Below, piece by piece: positions 11,285 through 24,190 of a DNA stretch of 64,000 bases. The notes beneath the pieces were generated by a model. The model worked only from the letters and a program-made list of their open reading frames with translations, ran no database searches and was not told the DNA's origin. The position numbers were made by a program, and so were the translations under genes. The stretch is taken from the NCBI GenBank assembly GCA_002104945.1, contig MCFH01000021.1:620001-684000 (forward strand), written 5' to 3'. The DNA is from Piromyces finnis. Its lineage: Eukaryota > Neocallimastigomycota > Neocallimastigomycetes > Neocallimastigales > Neocallimastigaceae. The number at the start of each line of letters is the position of its first letter. The first letter of the stretch is position 1.

Positions 11285-13807
11285 ATCCCTCTTGGGAACG
11301 TGCCTTCATTTATTTAATAAATGTAGTTTCTCAAGGGGGTCTACTCATGCTCATGGTACTGAGAGAGTAGAAAGAATTAAATCCAAGCATTGCGCAATGG
11401 ATGCTTGGTGCCCTCTTAGGAACGTGCCTTCATTTATTTATTAATGGAGTTTATCAAGGGGGTCTACTCATGCTCATGGTACTGAGAGTATCTGGGATGG
11501 AGACTTTCCCAACTCATGGAATGAATCCAGTATTGTTTCTATTCCTAAGAAGGGAGATTTGACAGATTGTGATAACTATCGAGGTATATCACTTATCAAT
11601 AATGGTATTAAGTTGATTTCCAAAATTGTCACCACTAGAATCTCAGAATATGGTTTAAAGAATAATTTCATTAGACCTGAACAATTTGGTTTTCGAAAAA
11701 AGGAAGAAAGTATCAGTCTTTTCATTTAAATCCAAGAAATATGCCGTAGACGTCAATTAGATAATAAAGAGACATATTTGGCCTTTTTAGATCTCAGGAA
11801 AGCATACGATTCAGTCCCAATCGGTAATATTATCCATAAATTAGATTGTTTAGGAATCCGAGGTAAGAGTTTACAATTCATCAAAAATTTATATTTAACA
11901 TCTAAGGCTAATGTCAAATTAGATGGACAATTCTCGAAATCTTTTGATGTGAAGAAAGGAGTCCGTCAAGGATGCCCTCTTTCTCCTATTCTCTTTAATC
12001 TCTTTATTAATGATATATTTAGAGAGTGCGAAGATCTTGGAGTCAGTTTAGGTGACACTCGATGCTGTGGTGGACTTTTTGCAGATGATATAGTTATTTG
12101 TGCTCCAACAAGAGGATGCTTAAAAAAGATGCTAAGAAGAGTTAATGAATGGGCCTTGTATAATGAAATGGAATTTGGTATCCAGAAATGTTCAACGATG
12201 GTGATTCGTCCTGAATCAATAGAAAATCAGATCAAGAGAGATCCAACATTTTACTTAGCAGGACAACCCATTCCAACTACTGATTGTTATACTTATCTTG
12301 GTGTTCCATTTGATAAGAATTTGTCCCTTAAACCAGTAATTAAAGTTCTTAATAACAAGGTTTTGAAAGGACTTTTTTCAGTCAGTAAATTCTTAAGAAA
12401 TCCTAATATTCCTATTCCCTTCAAAAAGCTAGTACTTAACTCACAAGTGATTAGCAGAGTTTCATACTTTGCACCATTACTTGGATCCAACAAAGCTAGG
12501 TCTAGGATTGCTCAGAAGCATGTTAACAAAGGAATACGATGGGTTGCCGGAGTTCATAAAGCTGTATCGTTTATATCTTTATACTCTATCTCAAAAGATT
12601 TGAATATTCCTCCATTGTCAGCCAAATGTGCATTAGCTCAGGTTAGATGTTTTAACAAATGGAAAAACTCAAATTGTATTATCTCACACCTTGTCAATTA
12701 CATTCCTAAATTTAGAAAATACACGTGGTGCAAATCAAGTAGGACACTTGATAAAAAATTAAAGAAACATGGAGATGTTAAAGCAGTTAAAAACTTTTAT
12801 TGGAAAGATCTCAAAGGGAATTCAATCAAAGCGCAATATTATGATGATAATAAGTTTATTGAAACTAAAGATTTTATTAAATTATGTTATGAGTACCCAG
12901 AGTTTGCCTATGGCTTCTACTGGCTATTGAAAGCAAGAAGCGGATACAAGTTGGATGCTAGAGTTGCCAAAGCTGCTAAATTTGTTGATCCAGTTTGTCC
13001 TAACTACTGTCCATGTTGCAAGTGTGGAGATCAAAGTATTAAACATTGGTTATTAGATTGTCCAACATTTAGAGATATCCGTATTAAACATTATATAGTA
13101 ATTGTAATAATATTAATAATATTAATAATAACAATAGTAATAATAACAATAGTAGTAATAGAAATAATAATATTAGTAATGATAGCAATAGTGAAGATAA
13201 TAATTCTAATTTAGTTAATAATAGTAATAGTTCTAATAATCCGGTGAATATTAATGTGTATGATTATTCTAGTGTGTGCAATAAGATATTTAAATTCCTT
13301 CTTGGGGGAAGAAGTTTTAACAACATCAATTACAATTCAAGGGAATGGAAAGAGCTTTGCAAGTGACAGATTCAATCGGGCACTAACGAAGGAACTCCAT
13401 TCTTGACGGTAACAACGGAACTTCTAACCAAAATCATGCCTTTTGCTATTGGCCAGCAATGGTCAATGTTCATAAGGTTTGAAACAACATCCAAGAGTGT
13501 CAATGCTGAAGAAACAGTAAGACAGGCCAGGAGGGCCAGCGCAACCAATGGAGATCATAATTTTGTCCCATGATAAAATTTTGATCTTTGGCTCGGTGTC
13601 CCATTGGAAGTCAAATACAATTATTATACTTTAGTATGATAGTGGCTTTCTTACTTTAATTAAAATTACTAGAATACATTATACCCAATTTTTATTCATT
13701 TGTGTTTATTTAAACATATTTTTTTTATTTTTATTTATTTTTAATTTTTTATTACATGTATTATAATTTTAATTAAATTAATAATAAAGTTTAAAATATT
13801 TGATGCC

Positions 13808-13857
<50 letters not shown>
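11285..13857 (+). mobile_element. LINE copy 2 (family 1), internally deleted
   Basis: Starts with nearly two 5' monomers (11287-11489), then joins directly to the reverse transcriptase region, missing the 5' UTR, N-terminus and endonuclease. It ends in poly(A) to 13857. It is flanked by GGCCAGGAGGGT at 11273-11284 and 13858-13869, so the deleted form appears to have been inserted as such or to have been deleted afterwards. Confidence 0.9.
11490..13573 (+). pseudogene. Broken LINE ORF of copy 2
   Basis: Reverse transcriptase to C-terminus only. Damage visible: TAA at 11727 in place of a Ser codon, loss of frame at the start of the Asn tract near 13094, and TGA at 13364 where intact copies read an Arg codon (CGT). 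Between the first two breaks, 11778-13214 is open and carries GVRQGCPLSP, FADD and the Cys/His finger. The TGA is shared with the old element at 26700-27053. Confidence 0.85.
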
Positions 13858-13860
<3 letters not shown>

Positions 13861-14140
13861 CAGGAGGGTCAGCGCAATCAATGGAGATCATAATTTTGTT
13901 CCATGACAAAATTTTGATCTTTGGCTCGGTGTCCCATTGGAAGTCAAATACAATTATTATACTTTAGTATGATAGTGGCTTTCTTACTTTAATTAAAATT
14001 ACTAGAATACATTATACCCAATTTTTATTCATTTGTGTTTATTTAAACATATTTTTTTTATTTTTATTTATTTTTAATTTTTTATTACATGTATTATAAT
14101 TATAATTAAATTAATAATAAAGTTTAAAATATTTGATGCC

Positions 14141-14174
<34 letters not shown>
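13858..14174 (+). mobile_element. LINE family 1 3' end, stacked copy A
   Basis: Begins with a second GGCCAGGAGGGT (13858-13869), continues through the last ORF codons, the stop-codon hairpin and the 3' UTR, and ends in a poly(A) of about 30. Its 3' UTR is of the same type as copies 1 to 3 (TTTATTTAAACATA block). Confidence 0.8.
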
Positions 14175-14177
<3 letters not shown>

Positions 14178-14449
14178 CAGGAGGGTCAGCGCAATCAATG
14201 GAGATCATAATTTTGTTCCATGACAAAATTTTGATCTTTGGCTCGGTGTCCCATTGGAAGTCAAATACAATTATTATACTTTAGTATAATAGTGGCTTTC
14301 TTACTTTAATTAAAATGACTCGAATACATTATACCCAATTTTTATTCATTTGTGTTTATTTTTGATTTTTGATTTTTGATTTTTTATATTACATGTATTA
14401 TAATTTTAATTAAATTAATAATAAAGTTTAATGCCGTTAAAAAAAAATG
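14175..14449 (+). mobile_element. LINE family 1 3' end, stacked copy B (older 3' UTR type)
   Basis: A third GGCCAGGAGGGT (14175-14186) starts another copy of the same 3' end. Its 3' UTR has the repeated TTTTTGATTTTTGA block seen also at 33045-33075, and a short A-run ends it. It may be the true continuation of the old host element begun at 5418. Confidence 0.75.
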
Positions 14450-14551
14450 ATAGTAATAATATTAATAGTGACAATAGTAATAATAATATTAATATTTAAT
14501 AATTTTAATAATAGTAGTAATATTTACAAGTGATCAGCAGAGTTTCATACT
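14450..14551 (+). mobile_element. Rearranged LINE family 1 scraps
   Basis: Asn-codon-like AAT/AGT tract followed by a piece matching the coding segment around QVISRVSYF, ending abruptly where the second LINE family begins. Confidence 0.6.
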
Positions 14552-16208
14552 TTTTAATATCCTTACAAAGTTATATAAATTAGGTATACGTGGTAAGTGT
14601 TTTGATTTTCTCAATAATCTCTACTCTACCTCAAAAGCTCGTGAACGTTTCTTGGATATGCTTTCTAATGAATTCCCTATCAATCGTGGTGTAAGACAAG
14701 GATATCCTCTTTCTCCTATTCTATTTAATCTCTTCATCAATGATATTTAAATAAATGTGAAAGGCTTGGAGTTAGCTTAGGAAATAAACGTTGCTGTAGT
14801 GGCCTTTTCGCTGATGATATTGTTCTGATTGCTCCTAGCAAGAAGAACCTTCAAAATATGCTCAATCTAGTCCTTGATTGGGCTAATTTAAATGAAATGT
14901 CTTTTGGAATAAATGTGCAACTATTGTTATTAAACCTATCAACTTTAATAGATCCCCTAGTTATGTCGACCCAACATTTTACATCGGTATGTACTCGATT
15001 CCAAAGGTTTCTTGCTATACTTATCTTGGAATCTCATTCGACGAAGATCTCTCTCTGACACCTATTCTGTCTAATATGTACAAAAAAGTTCAGAAATCTT
15101 TATTCTCTTTTAAGAGCTTCCTCACTAACAATTGTGTTCCTATTGGCTTAAAAAATATAGTAATTAATTCCTATATTTTAAGCAAAGTCTCTTATTATGT
15201 TTCTTTACTTGGTTCCAACAAAAATAGAACTAGAAGAGTCCAATCTCTTATCAATATTGCTGTTTTATGGAGTGTCAATAGCTTTCACAATAAAAGTCTT
15301 AATAACAAGATTTTGTTTTTGAACGAAATTCATTTATTAGTCTGTATGATCTTACAAGAGATATGAAGATTCCTTTGCTAAATAATGGAAGTAAAGCCTT
15401 CAGATATACTAACAACAAATTCCTTAATTCAAATCGCCTAATGCCTATCGGTCTCAACAAACCTCACTTAAATTTAGGAATTACCTGGATTATTCGTATT
15501 CGATGCGGTTATGAATACACTACCCGAATTGCTATTGCCAGTAATAGAGTTACTCCTGACTGCCCTTGTGTCTGTTCATGTTACGGATATGACGAACAAT
15601 CTATTTACCATTGGATATTAGAATGTTCTGTATTCTCTGAATACAGAACTTCTTCACTTAGCTTTCTTGACGATCTTTTTACCCTTTTTTACAATAAATA
15701 TAAGAATCAATTCATCACATACTTAATCCCTAAAATGGAAGTAAGAAAAATAATTTATAACTATGTTTTTACGTTCCTTCTTGGTGGAACTTTAGCTTAT
15801 GATGAGCTACAAATCGATAAGGCGGAACAAAGATATTTGAATGAACAGCTTTACAGTTCATCGGGGTCTCATGTTCCATATGTAGAGGGTCTCGCGGCTT
15901 TTTTTACTAAAACAATCCCTATCATCAGTAGCTCTATGAGGCTACTTTTTGATAGGTTTAGTAAGACACCTAACGTAATCAAGAGCGCCGACGTCGTACC
16001 GAAATGGCAAAAGAACATTCTCAGTGTTCCGTACACAGGGTTCAATGTTAGTATTTCTTCGAGTGAAAACATTATGAACTCATGGGAGAGTTTAGTGGAC
16101 ACCACACTATCATACCTGATGTTACTTCTTTTTTTTTTTATTTCATTTAATTTATTAGGTAGGGACCAATCCCACACAGTACAAATTGCAGAGTTCATTG
16201 AATTTTAA
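14552..16208 (+). pseudogene. Reverse transcriptase fragment of LINE family 2, several frame breaks
   Basis: The coding sequence is split over frames: an in-frame TAA shortly after FNLFINDI (near 14749), a frame change near 14920-14990, and another near 15360. The last open part (15363-16208) contains the C-terminal finger and a long C-terminal extension. One position of the canonical RQGxPLSP motif is Tyr rather than the usual Cys or other small residue (RQGYPLSP). Confidence 0.8.
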
Positions 16209-16391
16209 TGCAACTTAAATAATTATTTTATATTATTTTATATTTATATTTTTATTTATATATATTTTATTATTTTTATTTATTATTTATTATATCAATA
16301 TGTATTATCACCTAATATTATGTAATATCACAAATTAATTAAATAAATAAAAGATGTGTATTCTCTTCCTAGTCTAAAAAAAAAAAAAAAA
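14552..16391 (+). mobile_element. Second, divergent LINE family, 5'-truncated
   Basis: Related to family 1 but clearly different in protein sequence. It begins inside the reverse transcriptase (ILTKLYKLGIRGK), includes GVRQGYPLSP and FADDIVLIAP, and continues to a Cys/His finger with a CX6HX4C core (CYGYDEQSIYHWILEC). It ends in its own AT-rich 3' UTR and poly(A) at 16376-16391. Confidence 0.85.
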
Positions 16392-17570
16392 TTTGCACCA
16401 TTACTTGGATTCAACAAATCTAGGCCTAGAATTGCTCAGAAGCATGTTAACAAAGGAATACGGTGGGTTGCCGGAGTTCGCAAAGCTGTATCGTTTATAT
16501 CTCTATACTCCATTTCAAAAGGAAATTCAATCAGCAATATTATGATGATAATAAATTTATTGAAACTAAAGATTTTATTAAATTATGTTATGAGTACCCA
16601 GAGTTTGCCTATGGCTTCTACTGGCTATTGAAAGCAAGAAGCGGATACAAGTTGGATGCTAGAGTTGCAAAAGCTGCTAAATTTGTTGATCCGGTTTGTC
16701 CTAACTACTATCTATGTTGCAAATGTGGTGTTCAAAGTATTAAGCATTGGTTATTAGATTGTCCAACATTTAGAGATATCCGTATTAAACATTACAATTC
16801 CATAGTCCGACTATTAAATTTTATCAGTCAACGTAATTCCAACAGTCCTATCAATAATAACGAAAATGTTAATATAAGGAGAGATAGCAACAATAATAAT
16901 AATAGTAACTATAGTAATGATAGCAATAGTGAAGATAATAATTCTAATTTAGATAGTAATTTAGTTAATAATAGTAATAGTTCTAATAATCCAGTGAATA
17001 TTAATGTGTATGATTATTCTAGTATGTGCAATAAGATATTTAAATTTCTTCTTGGGGGAAAAAGTTTCAACAATACCAATTACAATTCAAGGGAATATGG
17101 AAAGAACTTTGCAAGTGTCAGATTCAATCTGGTACTAATGAAGTAACACCATTCTTGACGGTAACCGCGGAACTTCTAACCAAAATCATGCCTTTTGCTA
17201 TTGGCCAGCAATGGTCAATGTTCAAAAGGTTTGAAGCAACATCCAAGAGCGTCATTGCTGAAGAAACAGTAAGACAGGCCAGGAGGGTCAGCGCAACCAA
17301 TGGTGATCATAATTTTGTTCCATGACAAAATTTTGATCTTTGGCTCGGTGTCCCATTGGAAGTCAAATACAATAATTATACTTTAGTATAATTGTGGCTT
17401 TCATACTTTAATTAAAATGACTCGAATACATTATACCCAATTTTCATTCATTTGTGCTTATTTGAACATATTTTTTTTATTTTTATTTTTAATTTTTTTA
17501 TATAATATGTATTATAGTCTTAATTAAATTAATAATATAGTTTAATAATATTTGATGCCGTTAAAAAAAA
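16392..17570 (+). mobile_element. LINE family 1 copy, 5'-truncated and internally deleted
   Basis: Begins in the region encoding FAPLLG, skips about 80 codons after SISK, then reads through the Cys/His finger (one Cys replaced: CPNYYLCCKCG), Asn tract and C-terminus. A one-base insertion near 17097 breaks the frame. It retains the stop-codon hairpin and 3' UTR and ends in a short A-run at 17562-17570. Confidence 0.85.
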
Positions 17571-18260
17571 ATCACATTTTTTTTTACTTTTGCATAATAG
17601 TAGCTTTCTTACTTTAATTATCCCCTTGAAAGTGTGTCTTCATTTATTTAATAAATGAAGTTTCTCAAGGGGCTCTGCTCATGCTCATGTTACTGAGCGA
17701 GTAGAAATAAATTCTAAACTTGTTAGTATTTATTTTATATTTAATTTATTTTTAATTAGAATTAATTATCATGTCAGTCCTGTCCTTTATATTAAAGACA
17801 AGAATTATATTAGACGTGGTACCCGCTCTTATAATATTCCCTTGGATAATATTAGCTCCTTCTTTATTCGTGGTATTCGATCATGGTCAGTTAGTAAGCT
17901 ATTCTGAAGGATATATTTATTTGGTTATTAGTGTTAAATATTTTATGAATTTCAATGATCACTTTTTCTTAATCATGATTCATGATTCAAAGAAAGACTG
18001 GAATAAAATCTTACATATCTTAAGTAAGAAATTTTCTATTACTTCAATTTTCTTTCTTTAGCTTGTAGTAAAAGGAATCATAAATACACTTTTTCCTCAT
18101 TCAAACGTAAATTTTTAGTTTCTAATAAACATCAACAATCAGTTAAACTACCTCATCAATATTCATATCACCAATCTAATCAAATTCAACTCCAACAAGA
18201 TCCTCAACAAGATTTGGAAACAACAAATTTCTCTTTTATACTAATCATTTAGATAAATGC
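17571..18260 (+). mobile_element. LINE family 1 5' end fragment, diverged
   Basis: A scrap of LINE 3' UTR (near 17597-17621) is joined to a diverged 5' monomer (CCCCTTGA...TCAAGGGG), then by deletion to the end of the 5' UTR and the ORF N-terminus. The ORF has an insertion of 5 bases near its start, in-frame stops and a decayed Gln-rich region near 18120-18220. Its monomer is useful because it shows compensatory changes in the hairpin stem. Confidence 0.8.
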
Positions 18261-18939
18261 TTACAAAATGGAATATTTTAAGGTAATTTTTGTTTTACTT
18301 AAAAAACTATTACTATTATTAACATTACTTGTAATTGAAGATGGAGAGGTAGTATCTAAATTTCAAGAAATAGGGTTTTATTGTAGATTCAACATTTATT
18401 TGGTTCTCCCATTTATATTCTTCGTTTTTATAAACCCTTTATTTTTGGTTATTTTTATCCACACTTTAATAATAAATGAATAATTTTTATTAAATGGATC
18501 ATCGTCACTAACCATTTAATAGTATAATAATAATAATTATAAAATGAATAATTTCTAAAAAAATTGACAAACTAAAAAAAATACTTGTTTTTCCTATCTT
18601 TAGTTTTATTAATATTTTGTTGTTTATTATTTTTAAGATAGTAATTTTATCAGAATAGAATCCTATATAAATATTTAATGGAATGCCAATTTTATTACTA
18701 ATTCTTAGTTTAAGCATAGGTAACGAATAAATTATACTATTTTATTATATATTATTCTTATTATTATTATTAAATAACTACTTCGCTTTTTTTTTCTTTA
18801 TTATAGATTGATTTCTTAGAATTAACTGTAAATGATCCCTAACATAAAATATATATTAAAATTACATTCAATAAATAGGCTTAAATTAATAATTATATCT
18901 TTTTCTTATATTATCAAACGAATATATTCATTAAATTTG

Positions 18940-19560
18940 AAGATAAAATCAATTGAAAATAATTTATCCAATTCATCATCTAAAAACGTAAATCTGAATA
19001 ATTAGTGATGTAGAGTATCATACTACAGTCCGTTATTTGAATTAATTAAATTAAACCTAGAATTACTCAGTAGCAAAAAATAATACAACTTGAATTTTTC
19101 CCATTTGTCGAAACATCTAACCCGAACTATTAATACATTTTGATAATAATAATGAAATATTCAAATACTTCGATATTGAGTGAAAAGACATGAATGAAAT
19201 GATTTTGTATATAACCTGCAATCTACCATACTCCATTACTGTGTATTGAAAATATATACATAATGTAAATTCAGTAAGAATTCTAAATTAATAAATTAAA
19301 GAAACTGGAAAATAATAACAAAACTCAAAAACTTTTATTGAATAGATATCAGAGTGTAATATTATAAAAACAATATAAAGATAATAAAAATCGAAGAAAT
19401 TAAAGATTTATTAAATTACGTTGTATGTCCCTAGGATTATTATACGGTAGGTATTGAAAGCAAAAAGTAGATAATTAGATTAGTGCTAGGATTGTATAAG
19501 CTGCTAAATTAGCTTAGTTTATCCGAATTACTGCCCATGATACAAGAATTCGATATTGAT
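18940..19560 (+). mobile_element. Heavily decayed LINE family 1 fossil
   Basis: Matches to the LINE coding strand remain recognisable: AGAGTATCATACTACAG (compare SRVSYFAP) near 19014 and a stretch at about 19400-19550 corresponding to KDFIKLCYEYP through the Cys-rich finger. Substitutions and small indels are dense and mostly raise AT content. Confidence 0.6.
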
Positions 19561-21018
19561 TAACCAATTCATATTGTAAAATTTTATAAATGTTAAAAAC
19601 TTTGCAATAAATTTCTTTTGGCTAGATATTAAGAAAGACGCTACTATTATATCCAAGTATAAAAGTAGAGTTTTTCTTAATTTTTAATTAGAATATAAAT
19701 ATAAAAATCTTATGTTTATTAAATTTTAATTTATATAAATATTTACTGAAGTTAATATTTATATAAAAATATTTATGTTGCCAATAGAAATATCCCCTAG
19801 ATTTTTTTAAATATTAACTTACTCAATTTGATATATTACCAGTTAACAATAGGAAATATAGAAAACACTATTAAAATAATAATTATAATAATAACAATTA
19901 TTATTACAAACTTTTTGATTTTTAAATTATACCCACAAATATAATGCGGGAGACATTATATTAGGCTATGAAAAAAAGTAATGATATGTATGCATAATTA
20001 GAGACTTTTATTACATGAATAAATTTCTATACATCAAGAAAATGATGTCTATTTATAATCATATTAATTCATGAAAAAGTTATTTATCAAAATCATTTCT
20101 ATATATGTATTATACTTTTTATTATTTGAATAAAAAAATATTATAATTATTATAATTAGTGATAATTATTTATTCATGATTCAAATAGTAAAATTGTATC
20201 ATAAATAGGTTCTGAATATAGGATACTTTTTATTTTATTCATAGATTAAAATAATAAATATTAAAAAACAAACAAAAAAAAATTAAAATTTTCATTAATT
20301 TAATAATAAATAAACTGAATAAGATAATGGCTTAATGTTTGATTCTTAGAAAAGGAATATTAATAAAGAAATAAAAAATATACCATTATATAATGAACTT
20401 TTGATTCCTAATTATATTAATCTATTATCTTTTAAAATTATAGATTATCTGTTAATATTGTATTTTTTTTTTTTAATTTTATAAATTGTTTTAATTATAA
20501 ATTTATATTATTATTCCATTTCAATTACTAGTAGACTTATTATATATACTTTTTTTTTTATCATACGAATTTTTAATAGCAAAAACTTTTAATAATAATT
20601 AAAATTCAAGATTAATAACTAATAAAAATAATTTTATTTATATTATATATTTTTTTTAAAATAATTTATATTAAAATTCAAATACAATAATATACTTTAT
20701 TTTTCAAAAAAAAAAAAAAACCTTTATGTAAGTTACAAAATAATATTGAAACTAAAAATTGGTTATTAAATTTTTAAATATTCATCTTATATTTATACTT
20801 TAAATAAATCTCATACACTTTCATAATGGAATGTATTATCTATTTTTAAGGGTTTTTTTTATTAAATCATAAAATATTAATTAACTTTATTTATAAAGCT
20901 TTTTATTTTTTTACCAACTTTATATACTTGTTTTCTTTAATATTATATAAAACGATCAACATTCTTTAAAACAAATAATATTAGTTTAAATTTTATATAC
21001 AAATTTTAATATTTTAAA

Positions 21019-21126
21019 ATGGAGTTTTTTTTTAATTTCATAAAAAAAATAATTTTTTTAATTTGTGTTACCTTTGTTATTTCAATATTATTGGTTATTA
21101 TTACATTTTTTTTATTAAAAAATTAA
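21019..21126 (+). CDS. Possible 35-residue single-span membrane peptide
   Basis: ATG in a good local context (TAAAATGG) opens 35 codons: a short basic start (KK at residues 9-10), then about 22 uninterrupted hydrophobic residues (IIFLICVTFVISILLVII) and a Lys-Asn end. A TATA-like stretch lies near 20944. A perfect 10-bp inverted repeat (ATTTGGAAAA/TTTTCCAAAT, 21140-21164) follows the stop. Phe, Ile and Leu codons are expected by chance in such AT-rich DNA, so this may be accidental, and I recognise no family. Confidence 0.2.
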   Translation: MEFFFNFIKKIIFLICVTFVISILLVIITFFLLKN

Positions 21127-21400
21127 TTAAAAATAAATTATTTGGAAAATAATTTTTTCCAAATAAAAATTCCACTTTTTTTATTATTATTAAATTTTAA
21201 ATTATATATAATTATACTTTAATTGTTTATACATTGTATTTTATACAATGTATAAAAAAAAACAGTAATGTCTACAACAAAATAGAAGTTTTTATTATAA
21301 TAATTAAATAATTATTATAATTAAAGTAAAATAATAATGTAATTAATAAATAATGATAGATAGTTTCATTTTATAAATAATTCAAGCATTCCTCTTATTG

Positions 21401-21401
21401 C

Positions 21402-21457
<56 letters not shown>
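21401..21457. repeat. (TTA)n microsatellite
   Basis: Uninterrupted trinucleotide run of about 18 units in non-coding DNA. Confidence 0.9.
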
Positions 21458-24110
21458 GTATTTATATTCATAAGAGTTAAATATAATTACATATGGTAAT
21501 GGCAGACATTAGTTATAATATAAAAATACCCGATTTAATATTGTTATTATGACAATATTAAAGTATATTTAATTAATAATGATGAATTGACTCAAATAAT
21601 TGCATAAAATTAGACTCATCATTATTCGATTTATCGAGATGATGTTTTTAAAAGAAATTCATATATACAAATTAAGAAACGTATATTAAAATTATTGTCT
21701 TTTATTATTAATATACTATTACTTTTGCATGAATATTAAATATTTTTAGTTGATTACATTTTTTTAATTACAATGTAGTTTTTATTAAATTATGATTTTT
21801 TTTAAATATTTTATTAATAAATATTATTCTATTTTAATACAAGTATATATAAAAGGTATTAAAATAAAATTTAAAAATATAACAACATTATTATATTTTA
21901 TAAATTAATTATATTTTAATTCAAAAGTATAGTTTTTTTTTATTCATATAATATCTATAAAGAATCAAATCAGATGTTAAATTATAAATTAATCATTAGA
22001 TTATTAATATTTTATACAAATTACTATTATAAATTTTATGTTATATATATTATATATATTAATTTTTTAAATAAAATATATAATAAACAATGAGATATTC
22101 ATTATTCCTATTTTTTCATAAAATAAATATAAATATGTTAATAATTGTTTTATTCAAAATTTGAAAAAATATTGAAATCTTAAATTTCCTTAAAAATTAA
22201 AGTTTAATTAATAATTTAATTTATAAAATATATAATAGAATTTTTAATATATTATTATTAAACATATATTTTTGCCAAAAATAGGTAAAAATGACAAACT
22301 TTTTATTTATATAATAAATAATAAAAATTAAAAAAAGATTTATTACATATTTTTTAGCAAATAATAATATATAATAAAATAATGAGGACTTAACTTATAT
22401 ATAAAATTTAAAGAAAAATAATGATTATATAAAATAAATATAATTATTAAAAATAATTTTAATAACATAATAATAATTTTATTAAATTCTAATTTTATAA
22501 CAGTACCAAATTAAAGTTTAGATACTTTACTTAACCATATTACTTAGTTAAGTAAAATATTTCTTTCTAATTTATCAAAATTTTTATTTTCTTTTTTCTT
22601 ATTTTTACAAAATATAAAGTATAAGAGTTTTAAAAAAATTATATCAATAAATATATAAACATATATAAATAAATATATCCAATAAAAGTATTAATGGATA
22701 AAATTTTAATGTAGTATGTAATATTTTTTAATTAAAATTTAATATATAAATTTACTATAAATTAATTAATTAATTATAAATAATATATTAACTATTTTTT
22801 AAAGTTATATATAAAAGATGACTTAAAATTAATTCCCTTTTGAATATTTTGAATATAGAGATTTTTATTAAGAGTTGTTTAATTTAGGTTTATAATTATG
22901 TCAACTTTATTAATATATTTTATGATAAAGAACTACTTGCGTTACATTCTTCTCAAACTACATGTATTTATACATTTACATTGTGGCTTAAACATATAAT
23001 TAAATACAATATATACAAATACGTTTTAATACATTTCAATACATTTGAATACATGTGACATAACGTTTCACATATTCTAACAATTTTTAATATATTCCAT
23101 TTAAAGTATATCCTTTTTAATAAATAATATTATTTGGGATACTTTTACAAATGAAAAATAAATAAAAAAATGAATTATTATTGTTGTTAAATAAAACTTA
23201 AATCTTATTTTTTTTTTAATTATTAAAAACTATTACTTACTGCTTATTCTAATATTAGTCAGAAATTATATTAAAGATTAATCATATAACTTTATATAAT
23301 TTTTGTACAAAAATCAAAGTTCTATATTATATATATATTATATGTTAATATTTCGAAATTAAAGATATATTACTTTCAATTTTGAATAGGTAAAAAAATA
23401 CAATATATAAATAAATATTTTTTAAACTTTTATCATTAAAATATATTATTTCTTTGAATAAAAATACAAAATTGTAAATACATATAATTTTATTAAAATA
23501 ATGAATTAATAATAAAATTTCGAATTTTTATACTTAGCCTTTTTATTTATATAATATATACCTATTATAATGATCCAAATAAGAAGTATAAAAATAATAA
23601 CTATTTTCTCAAAATTGATGTTTTTTGTTCTTTTATTCCTAATAAAAAATTTAATTCATAAGTTACACATAAATATTAAAATATAATAAAGTTGGATTAA
23701 TTTATTAATATAAAGGGAAAAATTTTAATAAATTAGGTGGTGTATTTTCTTTTTTTAATTAAATTCTAATATATTACTTAATATAATGTATACAGTTTTT
23801 TTTACCAATAATTAGATTTTTCTTTCAAAATGTTGACTTTGTTTTTTCAAAAGAAGGAATTATAATAATTATAGTTTTAATATTTAATTTAATTTTTTTT
23901 TTTTTATGATTAAATGTTAGTAATACACGTACTACTCATTATTTTATAATTTTTAAAGTTAATACTTAATTAACAATATTATATGTATTTTATATTGAAA
24001 TATAAAGTATAATGGTAATATTTATATTATATATTATTTATTAATCACTAATATATCATTATATTAATCATTAATATATAAATTCTCTATTTATAATAAT
24101 ATAAAAAAAC

Positions 24111-24119
24111 TATAAAAAG
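24111..24119 (+). promoter_or_regulatory. Candidate TATA box of the GH11 gene
   Basis: TATAAAAAG about 120 bases upstream of the start codon. TATA-like strings are common in this DNA, so the call rests on position and the G-ended consensus. Confidence 0.35.
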
Positions 24120-24190
24120 CTATTTTTTCCCCTTTTTAAGCAATTTAAAATCATCATTTTATTATTATTAAGTAATAAAATTGAGTTTCA

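Noticed and set aside
21401-21457. Regular repeat considered as a CRISPR-like or tandem functional array
   Set aside because: It is a simple trinucleotide run without spacers; the genome is eukaryotic.
22526-22556. Inverted repeat TTTACTTAAC/GTTAAGTAAA as a possible DNA transposon end
   Set aside because: Only 10-bp arms with an 11-base gap, no flanking duplication and no transposase; short AT palindromes are expected here.
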